NCBI RefSeq assembly: GCF_963422335.1
Contig: NZ_OY729424.1
Span: 3,968,001-4,032,000 of the forward strand
Reading direction: 5' to 3'
From: an uncultured Roseateles sp.
GTDB taxonomy: Bacteria; Pseudomonadota; Gammaproteobacteria; Burkholderiales; Burkholderiaceae_C
Length of the DNA: 64,000 bases
The notes below the pieces were generated by a model that was not told the DNA's origin, ran no database searches, and saw only the letters and a list, made by a program, of their open reading frames with translations. The position numbers and the translations under genes are program-made. Positions 55,308-63,042 of this stretch are shown piece by piece. Within the stretch, counting starts at the first letter, position 1. Every line of letters starts with the position of its first letter.

Positions 55308-56125
55308 GGCGTCCGGGCACCGATCAGCGCGCCCAAGCTGGCGTCCAGCAGCTGTGGCGCCTCTTCGATCTCACTGGTCTGCCAGAAGCTGGGGCCTTCG
55401 ACCAACTGGCCTCGCGCCTGCCACCCGGCTTGGGTCCAACGGTCGAGGGCCTGGGCCGACGCGGGCGACAACTTGGCATCGGCGCGGGTCGACAGGTCCA
55501 GCCACTCAAGGCGTGCCGAGCGTCCGCTCGGCGGCTCGAGTGTGGCCGACTGAAGGCCTTGCGCGAGCGCCGGACTGAGGCCATAGCCCGCGACCTCGAT
55601 CGTCTTGCCTGCAGCGAGTTCCTGGCGCATGGCCTCCATGGCACCCTTGGCACCGCCGTCCAGCAACTCGCCGGCCAGCTTCAGGCGCAGGAACTGCTGC
55701 AGCATTTGCTTGCCGGACGTGCTGGGCTGCCAGAGCAGAAAATGGCATTCGATCTGATGGGCCCGAGCGGCCTCTATCGCGAGCAGGGCGCCGGCGCGCA
55801 GGCCCCACAGCCACAACGGCGCATCTCCCCGCGCCTTGAGCCATTGGCAGGCCCGTTGAACATCGTCCATCCATGCCTGCCAACTGGCGTCGCCGTGGTC
55901 ACCACTGCTGTCGCCACAGCCGAGCAGGTCGATCTGCAGCACCGCATAGCCGGCCTGGGCCAGCATCCTGGACTGTAGGGCGGCCATGCGCCGTGTCTTG
56001 TTCATCTCTTCGGCAAATGGGTGCAGATACACGATCTGACCCCGTGGCCTGCCACCGGCTGCCGGGTGGAGGATGCACAGGCGCTGTCCTGACGTGGCGG
56101 GCATGAAGAAGGATTGCGTCGTCAC
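55304..56125 (-). CDS. XrtA-associated hydrolase 2 (alpha/beta hydrolase)
   Basis: 273 residues from GTG 56125, 10 bp after the GNAT stop and with GAGG upstream; longer frames would overlap the GNAT gene by about 95 bases. The fold shows GQIVYLHPFAEEMNKTRRM, YAVLQIDLLGCGDSSGD and an elbow GLRAGA with Arg in place of the nucleophile, so it may be non-catalytic or use another residue. It corresponds to the exosortase-associated hydrolase 2 family (TIGR03101-like), which regularly pairs with hydrolase 1. Confidence 0.9.
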   Translation of the reverse strand: MTTQSFFMPATSGQRLCILHPAAGGRPRGQIVYLHPFAEEMNKTRRMAALQSRMLAQAGYAVLQIDLLGCGDSSGDHGDASWQAWMDDVQRACQWLKARGDAPLWLWGLRAGALLAIEAARAHQIECHFLLWQPSTSGKQMLQQFLRLKLAGELLDGGAKGAMEAMRQELAAGKTIEVAGYGLSPALAQGLQSATLEPPSGRSARLEWLDLSTRADAKLSPASAQALDRWTQAGWQARGQLVEGPSFWQTSEIEEAPQLLDASLGALIGARTP

Positions 56126-56135
56126 GGACAGCGCC

Positions 56136-57221
56136 TCAGCTGACTTCGGTGGGCACAGGCTGGGCCGCCGCACTTTGCCGCGCGGCGAGTCGCTGGCGGT
56201 ATTTCGTCGCCAGCGACTTGAGCCAGCCATAGCGGTAGCAGGTCAGGTGATAGAGCGTGCGCTTTTGATCCGTCCAGCGGGTGTGCCATTCCATCAACCG
56301 CCCGTAGTACTCGATACGCTTGATCTGCTGCCCGGAAAAATAGTGCTGCAACTCTTCCTCACGCAGCAAAAACGCGGGCGAGAACGATTTGATCGCCTCA
56401 TCGTAGGTGGTCTTCAACACGATCAGCTGGCCTTGCCGCAGCAGGCACAGGTCCATCGCTACCGGCTTGCCGTCGAAGGTGTATTCGTAGATCAGCGCTT
56501 CACCCTGCCTGGCGGCGTGCTCGAACAGGGCCTGGTAGAAACGGCCCTGCTGGTTGTCCGGATGAATTGCCGTGCCCTGGGAGGCCTTCCAACCCGAACT
56601 CTCCAGGCGGCCATAGCGGGCCAGCGCGGGCGCTACATCGCCGACGGCCTGCAGCACGCGCATCTCCAGCGCCACCCCTTCGGCCGCGAGCTTGTTGCGC
56701 TGCTTGCGCAAGTTCTGGCGCAGGTTCTTGCCGCGCGCTTCCCAATACGCCTGGAAACTGCCGTCGATATCGATCCAGCCCGTCTCGATGTAGTCGCCGC
56801 TGGCACCGGCGGCAGTGTCCGGAGCTCTCGGGCTGAAACGCGGGTCCAGCTGAGTGATGGACAGGGCCAGGCAGGTGCGCAGAGGCCCCTTGATCAAGCT
56901 GCGGGCCAGCTGTTCGATGGCCAGACCGGGGGCGGCCACCCAGGCGCCCAGCGGAATCTGCGAGGGCTGGAAGGTTTGCCAGCGCGCCAGGCCACAGGGT
57001 GCGAGCAAGAACATGGCCACCAAGTCGCCTCCGGCATGGCCGCACAGCAGACGCTCCTGGCCGGTGCCGAAAGCTTCCAAGGCACTGGTGATGGCATAGG
57101 CGCCGAGAAACGGCAAATCGCCGCGTTGCGCATTGAGCCGGTCCCAGTGCTGAGCCCAATCAGATGCCATCTTCAGCGCGGAGGCTGGGAGCTGAGTCCA
57201 GCGGATGGTTGCGATAGACAT
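56136..57221 (-). CDS. GNAT family protein (CelD/BcsL, FemAB-like)
   Basis: 361 residues. The core shows WEARGKNLRQNLRKQRNKLAAEG, RLESSGWKASQGTAIH, FDGKPVAMDLCLLRQGQLIVLKTTYDEAIKSFSPAFLLREEEL and RIEYYGRLMEWHTRW, the Acetyltransf_6 pattern also seen in unit 1 of the double GNAT protein (51414-53579). It lies between the acyl carrier protein and hydrolase 2 genes, so a role in moving a carrier-bound acyl or aminoacyl group onto the glycan is plausible. Confidence 0.87.
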   Translation of the reverse strand: MSIATIRWTQLPASALKMASDWAQHWDRLNAQRGDLPFLGAYAITSALEAFGTGQERLLCGHAGGDLVAMFLLAPCGLARWQTFQPSQIPLGAWVAAPGLAIEQLARSLIKGPLRTCLALSITQLDPRFSPRAPDTAAGASGDYIETGWIDIDGSFQAYWEARGKNLRQNLRKQRNKLAAEGVALEMRVLQAVGDVAPALARYGRLESSGWKASQGTAIHPDNQQGRFYQALFEHAARQGEALIYEYTFDGKPVAMDLCLLRQGQLIVLKTTYDEAIKSFSPAFLLREEELQHYFSGQQIKRIEYYGRLMEWHTRWTDQKRTLYHLTCYRYGWLKSLATKYRQRLAARQSAAAQPVPTEVS

Positions 57222-57283
57222 GTCTGTGATTCAGGCTGCGGCGCTTGGCCCGGGAGCGGGGCGGTAGGTTGGGTGCTGCCTTA

Positions 57284-57300
57284 TCGGCCCGCTGGGCCGA
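57284..57300. repeat. Inverted repeat downstream of the acyl carrier protein gene
   Basis: TCGGCCC and GGGCCGA form a perfect 7-bp stem with a 3-nt loop in the 153-bp gap after the ACP stop (minus strand). It lacks a T-run. It may reduce read-through or protect the short ACP mRNA. Confidence 0.4.
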
Positions 57301-57374
57301 GGGCAGGAACCGGTGTGGTCTGGCGTCGCTGTGTCCGAGCCTGGATGATCATCAGCGGTTCAGCGAACAAGGCT

Positions 57375-57626
57375 TCAGGCCTCAATTTTGGACAGGACAA
57401 AGTCCTGCAGTGCACCCACCGTTGCAAACGTCTCGCCATCGATCTCGTCGTCATCGATCACGAGCCCGAGTTGTTCCTCCAGACTGGTGATCAGCGACAC
57501 CACGGCCATGGAGTCCAGCTCCGGAATGCTGCCGAGCAAATGCGTATCGCGGCTAAAGCTCGAAGAGCGGCCATTCAGGCTCAGCACCTCGTCCAAGATG
57601 CGCAGCACCTCATTGTTGACATCCAT
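57375..57626 (-). CDS. Acyl carrier protein, XrtA locus type
   Basis: 83 residues with the PP-binding four-helix pattern. The 4'-phosphopantetheine Ser is S39 in ELDSMAVVSL. Acidic residues cluster in helices II and III (EEQLGLVIDDDEIDGETF). A dedicated ACP here, divergent from an AMP-ligase gene and upstream of GNAT genes, points to acyl or aminoacyl intermediates carried as thioesters. A good partner is the ligase at 57992 or the FkbH-like protein at 63039. TACAAT, a fair -10 sequence, lies upstream on the minus strand near 57673-57678 without a clear -35. Confidence 0.93.
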   Translation of the reverse strand: MDVNNEVLRILDEVLSLNGRSSSFSRDTHLLGSIPELDSMAVVSLITSLEEQLGLVIDDDEIDGETFATVGALQDFVLSKIEA

Positions 57627-57991
57627 CGCGATTCATCCCTCGTCTCGTGTCTTGATCAAGCTGCGAATTGTAGGGGGCAAGGCCTACGCGCCAGCCCCCT
57701 GTTCACGTGGCCTTTGGCCCTGTGCGTCCGGAAGCCGCGAATCCGAGAGATATGCCTCGGCTGCCCAGGCAGGGCGTCGCGGAAAAGCGTCAAGCCGGCC
57801 CCCGCAACAGGGGGGGCGTCGGTCGACATCGTCGCTAGCTGCAAAAACCTCACGCTCTGGCGATACCGGCGGCCCCGGTGGCGTGAGATACTTTTTGTTG
57901 CCCGATCGCCGCACCGTGGCATTCATTGCAGGGCACATGACCGCCTGTGCCAGTCACGTTTGTCCCTATCCAACCGGCCACTGATCCTTGC
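57627..57991. other. 365-bp divergent gap between ACP and ligase genes
   Basis: No supportable gene. Short minus-strand frames of 84-88 codons (57656-57938) overlap each other and show no family features. The DNA is GC-rich with a CCCCC/GGGGG pair near 57803-57820. It should hold promoters for both directions. No sigma-54 element or TGTCGG box was found. Confidence 0.5.
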
Positions 57992-59590
57992 ATGCCTGAA
58001 TCCACGCTACTTCATGAATTGATCGCCGTTTCAGCGCACAGGGCGCCGCAGGCGCCGGCCCTGACATACGGCGCCGCGGGAATGAGTTATGGCGCACTGG
58101 ACGCCGCGCTCAAGGGCTTTGCCTCAGGGCTGATCGGCTTGGGTCTGCAGCGCGCGGAGCGCGTGGCCATCTATCTCGAAAAGCGCTTTGAATGCGTGAT
58201 CGCCAGTTTTGGCGCCCCTGCCGCCGGGCTCGTGTTCGTGCCGCTCAATCCGCTGCTCAAGCCCGAACAGGCCGCCTTCATCATGAAGGACTGTGATGTG
58301 CGGGTGCTGATCACTTCGCCCGATCGACTGGCGCTGCTGGCACCGGTGCTTCACGAGTGCCCGGCATTGCGGCATGTGGTGCTGACCGGTGATGCCTCGA
58401 CCATGGACTTGCCGCCGCCTGTTCCACCCTGCAGCGCGTGGAGCGAGTTCATCGCCGGCCCGGCCTTGCCCGGCCACCGTGTGATCGATACCGACATGGC
58501 CGCCATTCTCTACACCTCGGGCAGCACCGGCAAACCCAAGGGGGTGGTGCTGTCGCATCGCAATATGGTGGCAGGCGCCAAGAGCGTGGCGAGCTACCTC
58601 GGCAACACTGACCAGGACACCTTGCTGGCGGCCTTGCCGCTGTCATTCGACGCCGGCTTCAGTCAACTCACGACAGCTTTTCATGTCGGTGCGCGGGTGG
58701 TCTTGCTGAACTACTTGATGCCCCGCGACGTATTGAAGGCCATGGAGCGGGAGCAGGTGACAGGGCTGACTGCCGTGCCGCCGCTCTACATTCAACTGGC
58801 TCAATTGGAGTGGCCGGCCGCCGTGGCTGGCCGTCTGCGCTATTTCGCCAATACCGGGGGACGCATGCCGCGCGAGACGCTGGGCCTGCTGCGCCAGCGC
58901 GCGCCTCAAAGCCAGCCCTTCCTGATGTATGGCCTGACCGAGGCATTCCGTTCGACCTATCTGCCACCGTCCGAGGTGGACCGCCGGCCGGACTCGATAG
59001 GCAGGGCGATACCGAATGCCGAGATCCTGGTGCTGCGCGAGGACGGCAGCCTTTGCGACGCAGATGAACCGGGTGAGCTGGTCCATCGCGGCGCGCTGGT
59101 CGGTCTTGGCTATTGGAACGATGCCGAAAAAACGGCCGAACGCTACAAACTGTTGCCGCCTGGGGCGCCTGGTCGTGAGGCCGGCCTGCAGTTGCCGGAA
59201 TATGCGGTGTTCTCCGGCGATACGGTGAGACGCGATGCCGAAGGTTTTCTGTACTTCGTGGGTCGCCGCGACGAGATGATCAAGACCTCGGGCTATCGCG
59301 TCAGCCCGACCGAGGTCGAGGAGATACTCTACGCCACCAAGCTGGTCGGCGAATGCGTCGCCTTCGGCGTCGAACATGCGACGCTGGGGCAGGCGATTCA
59401 GGTGATAGCGACACCGCCGGCCGGGCAGTCGGCGCTGGACCAGGCGGCGCTGGTCGCCGAGTGCCGCAAGCACATGCCGGCCTATATGCTGCCAGCCGGC
59501 ATTGCCGAGCGCGCCGGCCCGCTGCCGCGCAATCCGAACGGCAAGATCGACCGCAAGCTGTTGTCCACCGAGTGGGGCGCGAACCTCTGA
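57992..59590 (+). CDS. XrtA-associated acyl-CoA ligase (AMP-forming)
   Basis: 532 residues from ATG 57992; a longer form starting with GTG at 57947 is possible. ANL-family motifs: ILYTSGSTGKPKGVVLSH (A3, ATP loop), YGLTEAFRS (A5), DSIGRAIPNAE, YFVGRRDEMIKTSGYRVSPTEVEE (A8 hinge) and NPNGKIDRK (A10, catalytic Lys). This is the exosortase A-associated ligase family (TIGR03098-like). It activates a carboxylate as the adenylate and loads CoA or, more likely here, the pantetheine of the divergent ACP. The TGATG junction couples it to the decarboxylase gene. Confidence 0.93.
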   Translation: MPESTLLHELIAVSAHRAPQAPALTYGAAGMSYGALDAALKGFASGLIGLGLQRAERVAIYLEKRFECVIASFGAPAAGLVFVPLNPLLKPEQAAFIMKDCDVRVLITSPDRLALLAPVLHECPALRHVVLTGDASTMDLPPPVPPCSAWSEFIAGPALPGHRVIDTDMAAILYTSGSTGKPKGVVLSHRNMVAGAKSVASYLGNTDQDTLLAALPLSFDAGFSQLTTAFHVGARVVLLNYLMPRDVLKAMEREQVTGLTAVPPLYIQLAQLEWPAAVAGRLRYFANTGGRMPRETLGLLRQRAPQSQPFLMYGLTEAFRSTYLPPSEVDRRPDSIGRAIPNAEILVLREDGSLCDADEPGELVHRGALVGLGYWNDAEKTAERYKLLPPGAPGREAGLQLPEYAVFSGDTVRRDAEGFLYFVGRRDEMIKTSGYRVSPTEVEEILYATKLVGECVAFGVEHATLGQAIQVIATPPAGQSALDQAALVAECRKHMPAYMLPAGIAERAGPLPRNPNGKIDRKLLSTEWGANL

Positions 59591-60840
59591 TGTCAGAACA
59601 CACCATTCCCCGCAAAGCGCCGGTCCACGCACCGATGTCACAGTTCGCCGTCGGTGGCGGCGAACTGGTCGTCGGCGGCATGCCGCTGTCGCGGTTGGCC
59701 GAGCGCGTTGGCCAGACGCCGTTTTACGCCTATGACCGCGGCCTGCTGCGTCGGCGTGTGGCCGAGTTGCGTGCGGTGCTGCCGGCCGGCATCAAGCTTC
59801 ACTATGCGATGAAGGCCAACCCGATGCCCGCCGTCGTCGGCCTGATGGCAGGGATGGTCGACGGTATTGACGTGGCCTCGGGCGGCGAACTGAAGGTGGC
59901 CCTGGATGCCGGCGCCGATGTGGCCGAGATCAGCTTCGCCGGCCCGGGCAAGCGCGAGGGTGAGTTGCGCCAGGCGGTGGCCGCCGGGGTGCTGATCAAT
60001 CTGGAGTCGTTCCGCGAGGTCGCACTGCTGGCGTCGATTTCCCAGTCGCTCGGCGTGGCGGCGCGCGTGGCGGTGCGCGTCAACCCGGACTTCGAGCTGA
60101 AAGGCTCGGGCATGAAGATGGGCGGTGGGCCCAAGCAGTTCGGCATCGATGTCGAGCAGATGCCGGCATTGATGGCCTCTATCGCTGCGGCCGAACTGGC
60201 CTTCGAGGGCTTTCACCTGTTTGCCGGATCGCAGAACCTGAAGGCCGAGTCGATCTGCGAGGCGCAGCTGAAATCCTATGAGCTTGCCCTGCGGCTCGCC
60301 GCCGAGGCCCCGGCGCCGGTGCGCTTCCTGAACCTGGGTGGAGGCTTCGGCATTCCGTATTTCCCCGGTGAGCAACCGCTCGACCTGGGGCCGATCGCAG
60401 CCAATCTGGCGCACCTGGTCGAGCGTGCCCGGCGCGAGCTGCCGCAGGCCTCGCTGGTGATCGAACTGGGCCGCTACCTGGTCGGCGAGGCCGGCATCTA
60501 CGTGACCCGCATCCTCGACCGCAAGCTCTCCAGGGGCCATGTGTTTCTTGTCACCGATGGCGGCCTCAACCACCATCTGTCGGCCTCGGGAAATTTCGGC
60601 CAGGTGGTGCGCAAGAACTATCCGGTGACGATAGGCAACAAGGCCGACGCGGCCGAGCGCGAACAGGCATCGGTGGTGGGTCCGTTATGCACGCCGCTGG
60701 ATCTGTTGGCCGACAAGATGGATCTGCCGGCGGCCGGTGAAGGCGATCTGGTGGTGGTGTTCCAGTCGGGGGCCTACGGCGCGAGTGCCAGTCCGCAGTC
60801 CTTCCTGGGCCATGCGCATGTCGTGGAAGTACTGGTGTAG
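59590..60840 (+). CDS. XrtA-associated PLP-dependent decarboxylase
   Basis: 416 residues; ATG 59590 shares its A with the ligase stop. Fold type III (alanine racemase/ODC-like): K75 in YAMKANP holds PLP, with GIDVASGGELKVAL, HLFAGSQNL, LNLGGGFGIPY (phosphate loop), ELGRYLVGEAG and a C-terminal PLCTPLDLL segment. It matches the exosortase A-associated decarboxylase family (TIGR03099-like), related to diaminopimelate decarboxylase. It would make an amine from an amino acid, which may be captured by the ligase/ACP pathway. Confidence 0.93.
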   Translation: MSEHTIPRKAPVHAPMSQFAVGGGELVVGGMPLSRLAERVGQTPFYAYDRGLLRRRVAELRAVLPAGIKLHYAMKANPMPAVVGLMAGMVDGIDVASGGELKVALDAGADVAEISFAGPGKREGELRQAVAAGVLINLESFREVALLASISQSLGVAARVAVRVNPDFELKGSGMKMGGGPKQFGIDVEQMPALMASIAAAELAFEGFHLFAGSQNLKAESICEAQLKSYELALRLAAEAPAPVRFLNLGGGFGIPYFPGEQPLDLGPIAANLAHLVERARRELPQASLVIELGRYLVGEAGIYVTRILDRKLSRGHVFLVTDGGLNHHLSASGNFGQVVRKNYPVTIGNKADAAEREQASVVGPLCTPLDLLADKMDLPAAGEGDLVVVFQSGAYGASASPQSFLGHAHVVEVLV

Positions 60841-60855
60841 ACCCCGCGTGCAACT

Positions 60856-61851
60856 TTGAGCAAACCCGTGATGACCCCATTCGCAATGCCCCAGCCACAT
60901 GCCGCGGACTCGGCTTCGCCAGTCGATCGACCGCAGATCAGCATCGTCTCGTCGATGTACCGCTCGCGTCGCTTCCTGGAACAGTTTCTTGCGGAATGCC
61001 TGCAGGCGCTGCAGGACACCCGCTGCAGCAATTTCGAGATTGTGCTGGTCAACGATGGCTCGCCGGATGACTCGCTGGCTTATGCGCTGCAGCGGCGTGC
61101 CGACATCCCGCAGTTGGTCGTCGTCGATCTGTCGCGTAATTTCGGCCATCATCATGCGGTGCAGGCGGGTCTTTGCGAGGCCAGAGGCGACTATGTCTTC
61201 CTGATTGACTGCGATCTTGAGGTTTTGCCGTCCGTGCTGCCGGCCTTTTTCGAGAAGATCCGGAGCACCGGCAGCGACATGGTGTTCGGCTACCAGGAAG
61301 CTCGCAAGGGCAATTGGTTCGAGCAGTGGAGTGGGGGCCTGTTCTACAAGGGCTTCAATCTGCTCAGCGACATACAGATTCCCGAAAACATCGCCACCGA
61401 GCGAATCATGTCGCGGCGCTATGTTCAGGCCCTGCTGAGCCTGGGCGACAAGAACCTGTTCCTCGGCGGCATGATGACCTGGACCGGTTTCTCCCAGGTC
61501 GGCATGCTGATCCAGAAGACCCAGCGCGAAGGTGCCAGCAGCTACACCTTGCTGCGCCGCCTGAACCTGATGGTCAATGCCATCAGCTCGTTTTCGTCCA
61601 AGCCGCTGACCTGGCTTTTCAATATTGGCGTGCTCATCACTTTGGTGAGTTTTTCCTACGTCGGCTACCTGACCTTCAGGAAGCTGGCTTTCGGCGATGC
61701 GCTGCTCGGGTTCACCTCGATGATGGGCCTGATGGCAATGAGCCTGGGCATAATGACCACTGCGCTCGGTCTGGTGGGCATCTATCTGGGCAAGGTCTAT
61801 AACCAGGTTCAGAACCGGCCGACATATATCGTCAAAGATCTGTACCGATAA
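60856..61851 (+). CDS. Glycosyltransferase family 2, membrane-bound (GtrB-like)
   Basis: 331 residues from TTG 60856, or from ATG 60871. GT2 motifs: ISIVSSMYRS, ILVNDGSPDDS-type segment (EIVLVNDGSPDDS), LIDCDLEV (metal DxD) and TWTGFSQVG. Two membrane segments at about 252-275 and 285-310 close the protein, as in GtrB/dolichyl-phosphate-mannose-synthase-like enzymes that make undecaprenyl-phosphate sugars. It may provide a lipid-linked sugar for side-branch addition in the periplasm. Confidence 0.88.
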   Translation: MSKPVMTPFAMPQPHAADSASPVDRPQISIVSSMYRSRRFLEQFLAECLQALQDTRCSNFEIVLVNDGSPDDSLAYALQRRADIPQLVVVDLSRNFGHHHAVQAGLCEARGDYVFLIDCDLEVLPSVLPAFFEKIRSTGSDMVFGYQEARKGNWFEQWSGGLFYKGFNLLSDIQIPENIATERIMSRRYVQALLSLGDKNLFLGGMMTWTGFSQVGMLIQKTQREGASSYTLLRRLNLMVNAISSFSSKPLTWLFNIGVLITLVSFSYVGYLTFRKLAFGDALLGFTSMMGLMAMSLGIMTTALGLVGIYLGKVYNQVQNRPTYIVKDLYR

Positions 61852-61894
61852 TGTTGTCCAGGCTGTCTTGGCCTCAACCGGAGGAGAACATGCT

Positions 61895-62623
61895 ATGACC
61901 AGTACCGCTGAACTTGACTCGATGAGCGACGCCTACGACGAAGTGCATCTGCTCGACAACCGGTTAACCCATGAGTGGTACCCGCAGCGTGTGATGTCGG
62001 CCGCGAAGGGCTCGTCGCTGCTCGAGTTGGGACTTGGCCACGGCGAATCGACATCGCTTTTCGCGCAGCACTTTCCTCGCTACTGCGTGGTTGAAGGCTC
62101 GCCCGAGATGATCAAGCGCTTCCGAGGCCGGTTCAAGCTGCCCGAAGTCGACATCGTGTGCGGCTATTTTGAGGACTTCGATACCGATGAGCGGTTCGAC
62201 AACATCGGCATGGGCTTCGTGCTGGAGCATGTGGATGACCCGGCGCTGGTCTTGCGGCGCTTCATGAAGTTCCTGAAGCCGGGCGGATCGATCTTCGCCG
62301 CCGTGCCCAACTGCGAGTCGCTGCATCGCCGCATCGGACAGGCTGCCGGCCTGCTGCCCGATCTGACCCATCTGTCGGAAGGCGATCTGCGCTTTGGCCA
62401 TCAGCGCTATTTCAGCTTGAAGACATTCACCGAATTGTTCGTCAACGAGGGTTGTGAGGTGGTGAAGGCTGAGGGGTTGATGCTCAAGCCAGTGACCACC
62501 GGTCAACTGATGCAGCTGGACCTGAGCCCGGCGATCCTGCAAGGCCTGATGAAGGTTGGGGTGGACTATCCCGAACTGAGCAACTCCATTCTGCTGCAAG
62601 CGCGCCTACGCACTGCGACCTGA
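61895..62623 (+). CDS. Class I SAM-dependent methyltransferase
   Basis: 242 residues from ATG 61895, preceded by GGAGGAG; a three-codon frame ATG CTA TGA starts 5 bases earlier and overlaps it. Motif I is LLELGLGHGESTSLF; later IGMGFVLEHVDDPALVLRRFMKFLKPGGSIFAAVPN is the standard Methyltransf_23 region, and LFVNEGCEVVKAEGLM follows. It lies 2 bp before the VOC gene. The likely substrate is a sugar or the acyl group handled by this module. Confidence 0.87.
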   Translation: MTSTAELDSMSDAYDEVHLLDNRLTHEWYPQRVMSAAKGSSLLELGLGHGESTSLFAQHFPRYCVVEGSPEMIKRFRGRFKLPEVDIVCGYFEDFDTDERFDNIGMGFVLEHVDDPALVLRRFMKFLKPGGSIFAAVPNCESLHRRIGQAAGLLPDLTHLSEGDLRFGHQRYFSLKTFTELFVNEGCEVVKAEGLMLKPVTTGQLMQLDLSPAILQGLMKVGVDYPELSNSILLQARLRTAT

Positions 62624-62625
62624 GG

Positions 62626-63042
62626 ATGCAAGGCTACGGACTCGCATTCGACCATTTCGGTCTCGCCACCCGCGACGCAGCAAAGACACTGAGCTTTCTG
62701 CGCGGCCTGGGCTATCAAACGCCCGAGGTGGTGCACGATCCGCTGCAGCGGGTCAATCTGGTGCTGTGCGAGCACTTGGCGATGCCGGCCGTCGAGGTGA
62801 TCTTCGCCGCCGACGAGGCCGGCCCCTTGGACGCCATCCTGGCGCAGCAGCCGCAGGCGATCTACCACCTGTGCTTTCGTTCGCGTGATCTCGACGCCAG
62901 CCTGGCCGCGCTGAAGGCCGCCGGTCAGCGGGTGATGGTGGTGTTGCCGCCGAAGCCCGCCGTGCTGTTCGACGGGCGTCCGGTCAGCTTCTACATGGTG
63001 CGCGGCTTCGGCCTGATCGAAATCATTGAAGACCTCTCATGA
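62626..63042 (+). CDS. VOC family protein (glyoxalase/epimerase-like)
   Basis: 138 residues with two beta-alpha-beta-beta-beta units: FDHFGLATRDAAKTLSFLRGLGY and YHLCFRSRDLDASLAAL. The metal ligand candidates are His in FDHFG, His in IYHLCF and Glu in LIEIIED. The nearest functional relatives by pattern are methylmalonyl-CoA epimerase-like proteins. Its stop overlaps the FkbH-like gene start (ATGA), so it probably handles an acyl-thioester made in this module. Confidence 0.85.
   Translation: MQGYGLAFDHFGLATRDAAKTLSFLRGLGYQTPEVVHDPLQRVNLVLCEHLAMPAVEVIFAADEAGPLDAILAQQPQAIYHLCFRSRDLDASLAALKAAGQRVMVVLPPKPAVLFDGRPVSFYMVRGFGLIEIIEDLS

Noticed and set aside
57803..57820. CCCCC/GGGGG pair as a terminator
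   Set aside because: No T-run and no gene ends nearby on either strand.
57656..57938. Two overlapping minus-strand frames of 84-88 codons in the ACP/ligase gap
   Set aside because: No ribosome sites, no family features, and composition like non-coding GC-rich DNA.
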